Below are positions 1 to 11,149 of a stretch of DNA of 64,000 nt, in pieces. The DNA comes from Spisula solida (Eukaryota; Mollusca; Bivalvia; Venerida; Mactridae). The notes under the pieces were generated by a model. That model did no database searches, was not told the origin of the DNA, and saw nothing but the letters and a program-made list of their open reading frames with translations. A program made the position numbers and the translations under genes. The stretch covers positions 55,783,401-55,847,400 of the forward strand of contig OX365948.1 in assembly GCA_947247005.1 (NCBI GenBank), written 5' to 3'. Within the stretch, counting starts at the first letter, position 1. Each line of letters opens with the position of its first letter.

Positions 1-157
1 GTCAGTAACAGGCGCTATGATTGGCTATCCTTATTCTCCAATTAAATAAGATCAATATTGAATATAACCCCAGATTAACGAAACGATAAAGAATAAATAC
101 TAGTACTATACAGATGTTGAGTATTTCGGTGTCATTAATGAGTGAAAGAATTTTCAG

Positions 158-369
158 GTCCGTTGTATCCCGAGAGTTGTTACTGTCCAGAGCCAAGTCT
201 AGACAAATGGTTAGACTACATGGCATGTCCACAATCCTACCAGCAGATAGACCACGATCTAGCTCCATTCAGAGATATAGATCTAGAATATACGGCACAA
301 GAAGTGCAAAGACGATATAATGACTCCACAGCTCATGGTCTATGCCATTACAAGATTCTAAATAATCAG
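158..369 (+). CDS. POGLUT2: POGLUT2-like exon a (start of glycosyltransferase domain)
   Basis: The acceptor is attttcag at 150-157 and the donor is CAG|gtacaa at 370. The exon starts two bases into a codon and ends in phase 0. It encodes [14 protein letters not shown] through the conserved [10 protein letters not shown], the entry to the CAP10-like glycosyltransferase fold. It is Cys-rich at the start, as expected for the region following the filamin-like domain. Confidence 0.9.
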
Positions 370-3300
370 GTACAATTTTTCAGACTATTAACACAGGGTA
401 CTGTTTTATCACTTACGAAAATCTTAAAGTTACGGTCAAATTTAAATTCTTTATTATTATTTTACAACTACAAATTGGTGATGGGAATGGTTTGTAGAAG
501 TTCATTAACTAAATCGTTATTAGAATTGCATGTTATTTACCACACTTTATAATTGTACACAAATTATACACACTATAAATTTGATCGTAAGTTTACGATT
601 TTCGAAACTGCACCCTGTAGTTCAACTTGAATAATACCAGTAATGACTTATAAGCGTTCCGACCACCTGTGTGTTTTTTTTTGTTAACAATGCATAGGAA
701 ATATTGCTATTGATGGCCTAATCCAATTGATATCCTTCAGATAAGCTTAGACTAAAAACTTCGACAAATAAATAGGCGGGGCGTTCTCTCTACACATGCA
801 TACTCCAATGTATTTACTTGAAAACTATAAGACAAACACATTCGACACATGGGCAGGGCGTCCTTTATATACTGACGTCAATTCTTACAGCAGAACTCTT
901 CCTGTATTTTCAGATATATAGTAAAGCTTTAAGCCGTTCATGGATGAGATATTAAAGTCTATTACTCGGAAGGTAATGTATTTATTGCAGTTTACTGAAT
1001 TCTGACGTCAACAAGATTTGGTAGTTTAACATCCAGTTAGTAACAGCTTTCTGCCTCGATAGCCTAGTGATAGAACGTCCGCTTTGAGTGCGAGGTCCGG
1101 GGTTCGATCCCAGGCCGCGACATAATAATAATAATAACGACATTTATTGTGGATTACATATTTGACAGCAATATCAATTTTCAATATGGTCCACTGAAAC
1201 AATTATGAAAGTCGTGAAAAAAGTTACTGGCACATCTCCCTTTTTTGACCCCCAGGGGTGGTATTCACAAAGCATCTATTAAAAGAAAACTTAGAAATTA
1301 AAATCTTAAAAGTTTATAAAGTGTTTCAGCTAAGTTAGACAACCAAGATGATTAATAGTATACATGGTTTTGAAACATAAGTCAAAACATTTAAGTTTTC
1401 ACGTAAGATGATGAAAATGTGAACACCAGCCCTGAATCGTTAGATCTAGGTAACTGGGTAGACGAAGTCTCCATATATAACTGAAACACTATTTGCCAGT
1501 GGGCTTAAAGGTGCTGCCTTACAGATTGGGCTAAAAGTTTTGTATATCGTGATTTTCCAACCTAACCAAGTATTGACGTAATAGAAAGCAACTGACAGTT
1601 GCCTTATGAAAGATTTGGTGCAAATAAGCAATTTTAACCACTCTCGATATTGCCCACTGAGTATTTTTTCTTGAAAAAACCCCGCTAAGTTTCCTTCCAA
1701 CATGCTTTGTGAATTATGTAATTCACACGTGATCGAACTGTTACATCAACAAACTACAGCGTAAACGTCAGTGAGCTATTTGGTTCTTTTTCGATTCGTT
1801 TCATGCGAACAAATTTCAGGCAATTTAAGTAATAGTAGTGTTAATTCTATAGGGTATTAATACCCAATAGATTTTTTGATGTAAAAATACTAAATAACTA
1901 CAAAATGCCGAAGTTTCTCAAGTTATTTTTGATGTCAGTGTGGTTGTTTATAGGATATACAGGCAAATATTTAACAATTTTATTTTATTTCTGCAATTCA
2001 CCAATATTTGAGGCAGTCCCTTTAAGTAAAACGATATGTAGTAACAACAGCTGACAGATAGATACATGTAAATGTGTTGCCTCATTGACTGTTATTAATT
2101 TTTTACAAGTTGATCTGCGAGATAAAATCACGTACATCAAAAGATATCTATTGATTCCGCCAATCCTGTACTAGTAATTATTTTCTTCGTCATTTGTAAC
2201 ATCATCACCTGGCACGTTTTTCACGTGATTTTCTGGGCAAATGTCGATTTTACGTTGCTTGCCTAAGTCTATAGGGCCTATAGACTTAGGCAAGCAACTG
2301 CAGTGTTCGTGAATCACGTGCAGATCGATTCCACGCAATCACATTAAAAGGATGAGTACATAAGAGTTTCTGTTGGTCTGATGAGATGTGGGCTTGTCTC
2401 CTTGTGATATGATTGCATTGAAACAAATTGCCTTCAAGTAATAATTCACCCGTGGTCCTACTACCTACCTGGTCGTTATTCCAGTAAACACCAATTTGAA
2501 AGTACTGTTTTACCAAAGCACTTACGGAAAACATTAACTTTTGTTCAAAGTTTAGATTCTTTAGCATGCTTTTACAACTTTATCTTGTATATGGCTGGTA
2601 CATTCCAAGCATCTTCGTGAAACACATTAATATGTTTAGCTCCACTCTTCGTAGAATAAAGGGAACTATTGCAGTCGCCCGAGCGTCGTCGTTGGCGTCG
2701 GTGTAATGCTTATGTTAAAGTTTAGGTACATTTCTTTAACCTCTAGAATCTTCTAAACCTCTAAAAAGTGCATTGACATAATTATTGCTTTGATACTTTG
2801 CATACTTGTTCACCAACGTGACCCCAACGCATACACAGGGTAGGTAACTCTATCAAACATTTATTTTAAATAATGTCCCCTTTTGGACTTAGAAATGCAA
2901 ATGTTAAATTTTAGGTACAAGTTTTTTAACTTCTTATATCTTCCGTGCGCATTGTCATATTCCTTTGATACTTTGCTTACTTGTTGACCTTCCTACCCTT
3001 AAGACCTACACATGTGTAGGTAACTCTGTCCTGCATTTTGTCCAAATTATCTCCCGTTGTCGACTTAGAATACAACAGAGGGTAATGTTGCTGCTATGAA
3101 GCATTTTGTTTTGAATAAATAATGATTATACCATCCTAGCATGGCACTGCAAATAGCGGAGCGCGCTGTTCATGGACAGCTCTTGTTTACGTAGTTATGG
3201 CCCTTTTCTCAACTCATGACTTATATATTTTGTGATTGCCATACATCTGTGGCAAGGCGGTATTTAGGTCAATGTGGCAATATCACGTGACTTTGGGCTA

Positions 3301-6300
3301 CAGGTCCAAGACGAAATGTGCTTCACTTCGTAAGCAAAAATAGCCATACGTAATTTATTTCTTCATCATTTTCCATGATAAGGGTAAAATTATTTGCTTT
3401 ACATAAAAATATAAGATCTTTCTCAGCAGCTTGGTTGTTTTTTCCAGCAACCTGTGAAACCTGTTGCAAGTCTATTCTTTCCCAAGGTTCACAGCTGCTG
3501 AAATAGATCTTATATTTCATGGAAAGCAAATACTTTTCCCCATGGTGTACATTTCATAGAAATCGGTGAAGAAATAAAAGTCTTAAGGCTGTTTTTGTTT
3601 TCAAAATGAAGCATATTTCGTCTTGGACCTGTAGCCAAAAGTCACGTGGTATTGCTACACTGTATGCTTTATTCGTGGCACCTGTAAACTTACTGTTTCG
3701 TTTAAACTATTTAAAACTTTTGATCAAATGATACATATAGGTTCAATTGCCAGACATTGAGTTCTTCATGAATCTCGGAGACTGGGAAGGGATGTTAGAA
3801 GATAAAAGTAAAGTTGATCCAGTTCCCATATTTTCGTGGTGCGGTTCGGATGACTCTTTTGATATCGTCATGCCAACGTATGATATAGCAATGTCTACTC
3901 TGAAGATGCAGGAAAGGTTTCTATTTACATTATACGAGGGGTTGTCCAGAATTACGTAAAATATTGATCTAAAAAGTTTATTTTAGTCTAATCGGTATCA
4001 TAATTACACTAACAAATCCACGCAGTTCTGGATCACCCTCGTATATTGGTTATTTCATACTTTTTTTGGTTCACTTTTTATGACCAAATATAATTTAACG
4101 AGTTGAAAAACAGAGTACATAATTTGGTATTCATATTGGTGACCCATGAATATGTGTTTTACCTCAGTATTTAGTGTCCACTAATCCCTTAAGTATAGCG
4201 CAGAGAATTTGACATGATCCTGACCTTTATGCATGAATATATTACAAGGCAAATACGTTGAATATATCAATTTCCGCGAGCAAATCGTGCAATATCGTTC
4301 TTTAGATTTGTGTTGGTATTACACGCCGAGCATCTTCGTGATTCTCTCCGCTTATGAAAACATACAGCCGGGGTTACACATATAGACAATATATCAGCAG
4401 TTAAATTATGCTAATTTAAAGGTCGAGAGTCGGGTCAAATTCTCTGGACTATAATACCAAGTATCTACGATCTTTCTTATTTCGACGTACTGCAACCCGC
4501 GTTCCTGACGGTTGCTTTATGACATATTTGGTGCAAATAAGCAATTTTAACCACTCTCGATATCAGCCACTTAGTATCTTTTTTTCAAAAAAAGCGCTTA
4601 GTTTCCTTCCAACATGCTTTGTGAATTATGTAATTCACATGTGATCGAACTGTAACATCAACAATATACAGCATAAACATCAATGACGTATTTGGTTAGT
4701 TTTTCGATTCGTTTTCATCAAATGCGAACAAATTTTAGGCAATTTAAGTAATACATGTAGTAGTGTTACTTCTATAGGGTATTAATACCTGTAGAATTTG
4801 TGATGTAAAAATACTAAATAACTACAAAATGCCGAGGTTTCTTAAGTTATTTTGGATGTCAGTGTGGTGGTTTATGGGATATACAGGCAACTATACCAAA
4901 ATTAAGCGAATATTTGACAATTTTATTTTATTTTTGCAATACACCAATATGTTAGGCAGTCCCTTTAACTTCTTGTATTGTCATCAGGCCTTGAATGATT
5001 ATTAAAGCGTTTCTCATGCTCCACTCACTTTGAGTATGGAACTTGAGTAGCTCCTAAAAGTCCAAAAAATTAATTATCTTTACTATACTCGTACATTGTA
5101 CCAGAAAATGTTACTCTGCTTTCTTTAAGGCAATACATGTAATATATTTTTTTCACTAAATTATAAGACATTTTACTGCTTGAAACATTTAAAGTAGAGC
5201 ATTAAATTGATTTGAGGGTGAAAAATATTTATAACCAATGGGACTGGGCTGGTATTCGCGAAGCATCTTAAGGATAATCTTACAATTTTCGTAAAATCTA
5301 AAATTTCCTTAAGTGTATCAGTGTAACAGGAAAATCAAGTTAACATAGTAAGGAGTATCTTGTAAAGAGCTAGAGAAGTCACAAAGAAAACATGGTTTAT
5401 CCTCCGTTTCTTAGGAAATACGTGCAGCTCAATTTTTTAACTTGCGTTAAAGAAATTATGTTCCCCCTTAAGATGCTTTGTGAATACCAGCCCGTGTCTT
5501 TTTTCTACAAAGCTGGGATGTATTCAGTGTCATGGGTAACAGTCCGACGCCATGGGAAAACAAAACAGAGAGTGGCTTTTGGCGTGGACGTGATAGCCGA
5601 CAGGAAAGACTTGACTTTGTTGCGATGGCCAAAGAACAACCTGACCTTATCGACGCTAAGTTTGCTCGGATGTTGAGGTTTGATCATGATGTGGATAAAT
5701 ATGGTGATATAGTAGACAATGTGCCATTCTATGACTTTTTCAAGGTATTGTATTTTCGCCACATTAAAGCCTAATTATCTATTCCTAAACTTTTCCGCAT
5801 CATCCAGTAATTACAAGGAATTGGGATGTTTTTTCACAAATTACGAATAATTTACCGAAGAATGTTAACTATATCTGTCATAATAGTATGCAAAAAATCA
5901 CATTTAAGTAAACATTGATGGATGGAAGACAAAATACTAATTTTGCAAGAGTTGTTTGCCTTAGACTATAAATCATGCATTTATTGTTTACAATTATTAT
6001 TTTGTCTACAAACCAACTGGAAGTTGTATAAAATTTCGTTTTCTTCCATCTTATGGGACTCAACTAAATTGGTAAAAACACATCATTCTGTCGATTGGTT
6101 ACCAAGTTATTGCTTTTTAATGGGGCCTTAATTACTATAAAAAAGTATGCCGCTACTTAAAGCCACATTAGGCCTTAAACGGCTATTATTCTTGACAAAA
6201 ATGTTTAAATGTTTAAAAATACACACACATGCTATACAACAGTGTACGATTGTGTGACCATGTACTTAATACACGCAGTTCGATGTACACGACCACATAC

Positions 6301-9300
6301 ATGTATACAGTAACAGTCTTCTAGAAAGTCCTTTGTTTTAATCAACGCGTATGCAAGCTATTACAAATAGATAAAATTAAGTTTTAGTACATAATACATA
6401 ATACATAATACAATAATATCAAGATATACACCTAAACAAATAAACTAAACTAACATATCATTTCTATAATTAAACAACACAAAACGATCTATTTTAGCAC
6501 AAATATCAGATCAATGTTGACGGAGCTGTGGCTGCATACAGGTTCCCATACCTTCTAGCCGGGGACAGTGTAGTGCTGAAACAAGACTCTAAATATTATG
6601 AACATTTTTATAAAGAGTTGAAGCCGTATGTTCATTACGTTCCATTCAAGAGGGAATTCAGTGATTTGCTGGAAACCATACAATGGCTGAAAGACAACGA
6701 TGAGAAGGTACGGCTATTAGGGGTGACTATTCAAAGTCAAATTTTGACTATTGCAATACTATTGGTATTGCTGAAAGTACTATTGCGATACTATTGTATT
6801 GCTGGAAACTATTGCGATACTATTGCAATAGTTATTGCCAAGATTTGAAAACCAGATATTAACTTGCAAATGCAAATTTGCTCTGTGTAAGATATCACAT
6901 TTTGTACAACGTAAAAATCTACTATTTGTGGAAATGATTTAAAATGAATTCGACAGATATAGATTTATAAAATTAATGTTGTATTGGTCCATTGTGCCAA
7001 TTTGTGGCTGTTTTGATACTTGTGGTTATTTACAATTAGTTATTAACGAAAACGGAAGTTGTCTTAAATTAATAATAAACTTTATTTATAAAACGGGAAC
7101 TATCGTAACTATCGATTGTTGAGCTAACTTTCGGCGATAGTTATTGGATCGAGACTTTTACTATCGATCCATACTATCGGGATACTCGGAATCGCAATGC
7201 ATCGATATTTCGATGCATCGGCCAAACCCTAACGGCTATCCTAGGACATACCAAATCTGTTTTTCGTTTAGCGTCCACCCTAAGTTCGAAAACCTATATA
7301 GCTATCCCGAGAGAAAAAACGAAGCCCTCGAAAAAAAATCGACTTCTATCCTCATCATTATATGGCTAACAAATATAGCTTCCATGCATTGTCAATTATA
7401 ATAACAACTTACTGAAACAACTGAAAACGTGTTTGTGTGAAATAAAAACTAATAGCGATCTTACATTTAGAGTGAATATTTTATATTACACACAATATTT
7501 AATAATCTCATGTTATAACTTTTTTCCTTCTGAAAACAAACACCCAAACCTATCAGTCCGCGGACGCTTAACGAAGAAACGATTTGGGATGACCTTATCA
7601 TATAGGCCAGTTTCTTTGTATGCACCCGATCTTTGATGAGGGGGTATATTGCTTTGCATATGTCGGTCGGTCGGTAGATCAAGACTTAGTGGTTCCCGTT
7701 CAATGACTCAAAAACGCTTTGCCATAGGATCTTCAAACTTTACATGTAGATGAATCATCAACAGTAGCTGACCTCTATTTATTTTGAGGTCATTAGGTCA
7801 AAGGTTCAGGTCACTGTGACCTTTACCATTTGTGACTATTGGGCTGCCATACAAACATCTCTTCTTATGTCTAGGTTTACGCACAGGAACTTGCATTTAT
7901 AATTTGAAAAACAATGAAAAAAAAATTGAAAAAAAAATAATAAAATTTTTCACTAGGCTTACTGTACTATTAAAATTTATATATTTTTTAATAGTACAGT
8001 AAGCCTAGTGAAAAAAAAGTTTTTCTCTTTTTTTTCAAATTATAAATGCAAGTTCCTGTGGTTTACGTGATGTTTTGAAAACGAAATGCCATCGAGAGGA
8101 GGAGGTATACAATTGAAATATGGGATAGTAGGTGACTTACCTGTACTTGTGTGCGCAACCTACGGTCCCAAATTGCTTCTCGTTACTTTTTCATATCCTC
8201 GACAGCTGAATAAAAAAGTCCACAATCCTGAAAATTACAACAACTGTAGCCATATGTGTACATTACCGGAGTATAAAATTACATTCATCTGTCTTAAGCA
8301 ATCAATCTGGGAGTATCGCAGTATGATATTTTACCTACGATATATTCACGTTAAACGACATTCGAATAACATATAGAATGGCTTGCTTGGATTCATATGT
8401 AGCACGATTCACAGTTTACATTGAATTGGAGCTTTTATGTCTAAGTAGAACAATATTGTGTTACATGTATGAGTGTTTCCGTTGTTGCTACATTACGACA
8501 TTCGTTATGGTCAAATTAGAATGTTCATCTTTCACTCCAGGCAAAGGAGATCAGCCAGAATGGACGTAACTATGTGTTTAACAGACTTACACCATCCCAC
8601 ATATATTGTTACCATGTCAAGTTATTACAGGTATGTATAGTACATGTATATAAACATTCAAAATGTATTCAATATCATAATATTCTTTTTCCAAATAATT
8701 GTATTTCATTTTGGTTCATTGTTTGAGGGTTGTCTTTGTGATGTGTGATCGTCCTTTTCGTCTGTTCTAGTCTTCTTGCTCTTGTTCCAGATATATTTGA
8801 CTGACTGAGGCGGCAGGCTGTCGGAGTGGGTTGTCGTGTTTTGTAGGTGTTCAATGTTACGTTCTCTTCTATTGCTGATGGGAGCTGTCTATCCTGTGCG
8901 ATTAGTATTATCTTTATGTTAGATATTTCCACTTGCTTTCATTGAAGAGCGTGCTACACGACCATTAGTTGCCAATGCGCCATGAAACAAATTATCTGAG
9001 TGTACCCTATATAGAGAGCTCTCTATATAGGGTACACTAAGATAATTTAAAACTCAGATAATTTGAAACCATGTGCCTAACACCACTAATTGTATAATAC
9101 ACACAGTTTAGAATTTACTTGAACATGATTAACACTTTTCTCTATGGTGACGCACGCATCGAGCAGTTAACACAAAAATACTCTTTAGTGATACACGCGT
9201 TGATCAGTGAGTACATTTCCACAAAACGGCCTTTAACATGGGTAAATCTTGATCTTCAAGGTACGATCCTGTCTCTTCCATGTCGACCATGCGATCGTAT

Positions 9301-10488
9301 AGCCGTCGCTCTCGGCGTTTCGGTACATCGTCGCCCGAGAACCATAGTGTTCTATGTGTCTTTTTCTTGTTTTCGAGAAAATCAGGTTTTAAGATTCAGG
9401 GCTTTAAAGGCCTTTATAACTTTTTTGTTTGTGGACGAAATCTAACAAAAATTGGTATGTGTTTTAATTATGTAGATCTCAGGAACACTTCCAAATATCA
9501 TGAAGAATCGTTGATTCAGACATACCGCACTTAAATTGGTCTACTGCAGATAGAACATTTTACAACCAACTTAGTTTACATCACGTGACTCGATGGGGGC
9601 AATCCATTGGTCAAAAACGCAGACAGAACAGTTTGGTATGGTTCTCGGGCGACTACATCATTTCAATGCCTGTTAAATGCAGATGCTGGTCGATATTGTC
9701 GCTGTTTCGTTACGCGACCACGCCCTCGTTGATAGTATTTTGTTAATTAAGCGAATAACACCGTCCAGTAAGGATAATAATAGAATGACGCAGTGGTCGG
9801 GTCCACACTATTACGATGTAAAACAAATTATAAAGGCTTAATCCAGACATCAGTCTGTAATGTTAATGTTGAACTAAAATACTGTACCTGTTCAGACAAT
9901 GGTTGTAATTTTTCGTTTACACATAAAGTAAAACGTCACTCTCAAATTATCTTAACTGGTCCGAAAAAGTATGAACGTCAATCCTATTGTTTGATTTTTC
10001 GGGTTAATTCGACCGTAAACCTTGACCACACAGTCTTTGGTAGGCGGTCCTGTTGCTACAGTTCCAAGTAGAAATTTGTAAACATTGGAAAGCAAATAAG
10101 TTCCCCTTAGCGTGGCGTATGTTTTGTTTGACTGACTGATTTTAATATTTTTTAATGTTTTCTGTGCTTGGCTGGTTAAGTAAGTGCTGCCTTCCCTGTC
10201 TGACTTAATATAATCTTTCTTATAGAAATCGATGGATAAATAAAATACTTATAGCTATATTTGTGTTCCAATGTTTACAAATTTCTACTGTCGCCAAAAG
10301 TCACGTGGTATTGCTACCCTGAGCGCCATGTTACTCTCATTATATTACAGGAATACTCTAGTAGAGTAAATTATCCACCATCGACTCCTGATGACTCATG
10401 GGAGTTGATTGGACAGCTGGAACCCCTGTCAACTTGTACATGTGACAGAAGAGTGAAGAAAATAAAGGAAAAGAAATATGAACTTTAA
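158..10488 (+). CDS. POGLUT2: POGLUT2/POGLUT3-like protein O-glucosyltransferase (KDELC family), 5'-partial, one exon frameshifted
   Basis: Enzymes of this family sit in the ER lumen and transfer glucose from UDP-glucose to serines of EGF repeats (Notch, fibrillin). Exons by splice signals and family similarity are 158-369, 914-972 (damaged), 3741-3916, 5528-5744, 6498-6707, 8541-8630 and 10351-10488. Recognisable family blocks in order are LCHYKI-like, [38 protein letters not shown] (sugar-nucleotide-binding region), [44 protein letters not shown] and a C-terminal CTCDRR. The last four residues are KYEL, a KDEL-like ER retrieval signal. Intron phases agree at every junction except around 914-972. 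The N-terminal exons (signal peptide, filamin-like domain) lie left of the window. POGLUT2 and POGLUT3 cannot be separated here. Family assignment is very secure; integrity of the gene is not, because of the deletion in the second exon. Confidence 0.93.
372..600 (+). repeat. Dispersed repeat, family D (copy 1)
   Basis: Starts near ggtactgttttatcac and runs through caaattggtga, ggtttgtagaagttcatt and gatcgtaagttta. Related copies lie at 2490-2575 (partial), 28338-28545, and split across 19892-19967 plus 22056-22204. In the last copy the far end is the reverse complement of the near end, so the family looks like a short inverted-repeat element of about 220 bp. Confidence 0.65.
914..972 (+). pseudogene. 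POGLUT2: POGLUT2-like exon b, internally deleted and frameshifted
   Basis: The acceptor is tgtattttcag, ending at 913, and the donor is CGGAAG|gtaatg at 973. The first codons read IYSKA and the last read [13 protein letters not shown] in a different frame. Family members have about 26 codons between these neighbours, with a YGEHVGF-like block between the two pieces. Here only five bases (TTAAG) join them, so about 19 nt are missing. Read from the phase-0 acceptor, the exon hits a TAA after 16 codons. Flanking exons require a length divisible by three; this one is 59 nt. A weaker in-frame alternative acceptor (tttaag, ending 933) would skip 13 codons. Confidence 0.8.
1053..1136 (+). repeat. 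tRNA-derived SINE-like sequence
   Basis: A tRNA-like body holds an A-box-like TAGCCTAGTGA and a B-box GGTTCGATCCC, followed by an (ATA)n tail. The cloverleaf is imperfect: the acceptor and anticodon stems pair poorly. The loop would read TGA (Ser-like) but no serine variable arm is seen. It lies in the POGLUT2-like intron about 80 bases after the damaged exon. Confidence 0.6.
1597..2027 (+). repeat. Dispersed repeat, family F (copy 1)
   Basis: About 430 bp, closely matched by 4511-4973. Shared blocks include ggtgcaaataagcaatttta, ccttccaacatgctttgtga, gggtattaatacc and aggcagtccctttaa. Intronic; no coding potential seen. Confidence 0.7.
2254..2298. repeat. 45-bp perfect palindrome
   Basis: Arms of 22 bases (starting gttgcttgcctaag) are separated by a single base. 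It is flanked by CACGTG-containing sequence on both sides. Intronic. Confidence 0.85.
3274..3660. mobile_element. Short inverted-repeat element with ~45-bp ends
   Basis: The left end (from ggcaatatcacgtgac through ggtccaagacgaaat) is the near-perfect reverse complement of the right end (attcgtcttggacc-like through gtcacgtggtattgc). The interior has no convincing ORF. One end recurs alone at about 10296-10330. It ends 80 bp before exon c. Confidence 0.65.
3741..3916 (+). CDS. POGLUT2: POGLUT2-like exon c
   Basis: The acceptor is acatatag, ending at 3740, and the donor is GAAAG|gtttct. Phase is 0 in and 2 out. It encodes [17 protein letters not shown] through FSWCGS and DIVMPTYD to KMQE, a core glycosyltransferase block conserved across the family. 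The donor gtttct is weaker than the others in the gene. Confidence 0.92.
4200..4440. repeat. Dispersed repeat shared with 49930-50160
   Basis: About 220 bp containing tgacatgatcctgacc, gcaaatcgtgcaatatcgtt, gagcatcttcgtga and ttaaattatgctaat, matched closely at 49930-50160. A fragment in the opposite orientation lies at 63895-63950. Confidence 0.65.
4511..4973 (+). repeat. Dispersed repeat, family F (copy 2)
   Basis: Second copy of the 1597-2027 repeat in the same orientation, with several small indels. It lies in the intron between exons c and d. Confidence 0.7.
5528..5744 (+). CDS. POGLUT2: POGLUT2-like exon d (UDP-sugar-binding region)
   Basis: The acceptor is gtattcag, ending at 5527, and the donor is TTCAAG|gtattg. 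Phase is 2 in and 0 out, matching its neighbours. It encodes [13 protein letters not shown], then [14 protein letters not shown], the Arg-rich nucleotide-sugar motif of this family, then PDLIDAKF and VPFYDFFK. Confidence 0.93.
5764..6131 (-). mobile_element. Family A short inverted-repeat element, copy 1 (TTAA-flanked)
   Basis: Reverse-strand copy of a roughly 370-400-bp element also seen at 11150, 17649 and 60884. TTAA lies at both ends, followed by short inverted ends of the type AGTCCCATTAT. Non-coding; TTAA duplication is typical of piggyBac-mobilised elements. Confidence 0.65.
6498..6707 (+). CDS. POGLUT2: POGLUT2-like exon e
   Basis: The acceptor is ctattttag, ending at 6497, and the donor is GAGAAG|gtacgg. 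It is 70 codons, phase 0 to 0. It encodes [47 protein letters not shown] and [13 protein letters not shown], among the best conserved stretches of POGLUT2/3. Confidence 0.95.
6715..7160. repeat. Low-complexity actattgcaat/actatcg-rich intronic sequence
   Basis: Degenerate short repeats of tattgcgatactattg and ctatcga type, in the intron after exon e. Apparent ORFs here have no family resemblance. Confidence 0.5.
7882..8060. mobile_element. Family B hairpin element with 7-bp target duplication (copy 1)
   Basis: 179 bp. Ends are cacaggaacttgcatttata and its reverse complement; nested inside is ctaggcttactgtactatta with its inverse. Almost the whole element folds on itself. The flanking 7-mer gtttacg is present on both sides (7875-7881 and 8061-8067). 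A second copy with its own 7-bp duplication is at 36528. Confidence 0.8.
8541..8630 (+). CDS. POGLUT2: POGLUT2-like exon f
   Basis: The acceptor is cactccag, ending at 8540, and the donor is TTACAG|gtatgt. It is 30 codons, phase 0 to 0. It encodes [16 protein letters not shown] and [10 protein letters not shown], matching the helix near the end of the fold (AxxIxxxGxxFxRNxL...CYYxxL in relatives). Confidence 0.9.
9000..9037. repeat. 38-bp perfect palindrome inside a longer imperfect one
   Basis: Arms of 19 bases (gtgtaccctatatagagag) with no spacer. Imperfect pairing extends to about 8988-9049 through attatctgag/ctaagataat. Intronic. Confidence 0.85.
10351..10488 (+). CDS. POGLUT2: POGLUT2-like terminal exon with KYEL C-terminus
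   Basis: The acceptor is tatattacag, ending at 10350; the reading frame closes with TAA at 10486-10488. It encodes [10 protein letters not shown], an acidic linker, the conserved C-T-C-D-R-R, a lysine-rich stretch, and finally KYEL. The family name (KDEL-containing) comes from this C-terminal ER retrieval signal; here the usual Asp is Tyr. Confidence 0.92.
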   Translation, partial: EYSSRVNYPPSTPDDSWELIGQLEPLSTCTCDRRVKKIKEKKYEL

Positions 10489-10535
10489 AGAGGATGTCGC
10501 GGCATTTATTAAAAAGATAATAAAAAAGTCAGAAA

Positions 10536-10735
10536 AGGAAGGCAGCACTCAACTTGACCAGCCGAGCAAACATTAAAAACACACAAGGCACAATGCCCAA
10601 CTGAACAACCCGAGCACAGCAAACATGTACTAGGCACAATGCCCAACTAAACAAGTAAATATCTGCCCAAGTCAAAGCTGGCGAAAAGTATAATGAATTA
10701 GTTTCAGCAACCAAAAAACTGAATGCCCCAGCTGA
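10536..10735. repeat. Dispersed repeat, family G (copy 1)
   Basis: aaggcagcactcaa, accagccgagca, ggcacaatgcccaac and caaccaaaa blocks, matched over about 200 bp at 44905-45125. Fragments lie at 10150-10200 (reverse), 37530-37600 and 38350-38460. Starts about 45 bases after the POGLUT2-like stop codon. Confidence 0.65.
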
Positions 10736-11149
10736 ATGACACCGTTTCCAAAGTAAAACGACTATAATGCCTAGTTTTAGCTGTCAGAAATCCTTAAAAG
10801 AAGAAGGGCCCAACACACTGCCGAACAAGACAACTGATCCGCCTTAGTCCCAGCTGTTGAATAGCTGAATGGTAAGCCCCGTCTGTGACTAGGGGGTATT
10901 ATAAGATCGATCGTCGGTAGACCAAATGGTTGTCGTTAAATAACCAAAGAACGCTTTGTCCTGTGATCTTCAAACACTACATGGAGCTTGGTCAACCACA
11001 GTAGATGGCCCCTATTGATTATTGGGTTACTTTCAGATAGTGTGGACTTTGTTTTGTCCAAATTTATGGCATAATTTGCTTACATAACCTTAGTATGTTA
11101 TTAATAAAACGTCTGACAATGTTTAAGACACGTTCAATCCACTTGGGCG

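Noticed and set aside
1053..1121. A functional tRNA-Ser gene
   Set aside because: Stems pair poorly, no serine variable arm, and an (ATA)n tail follows; better explained as a SINE.
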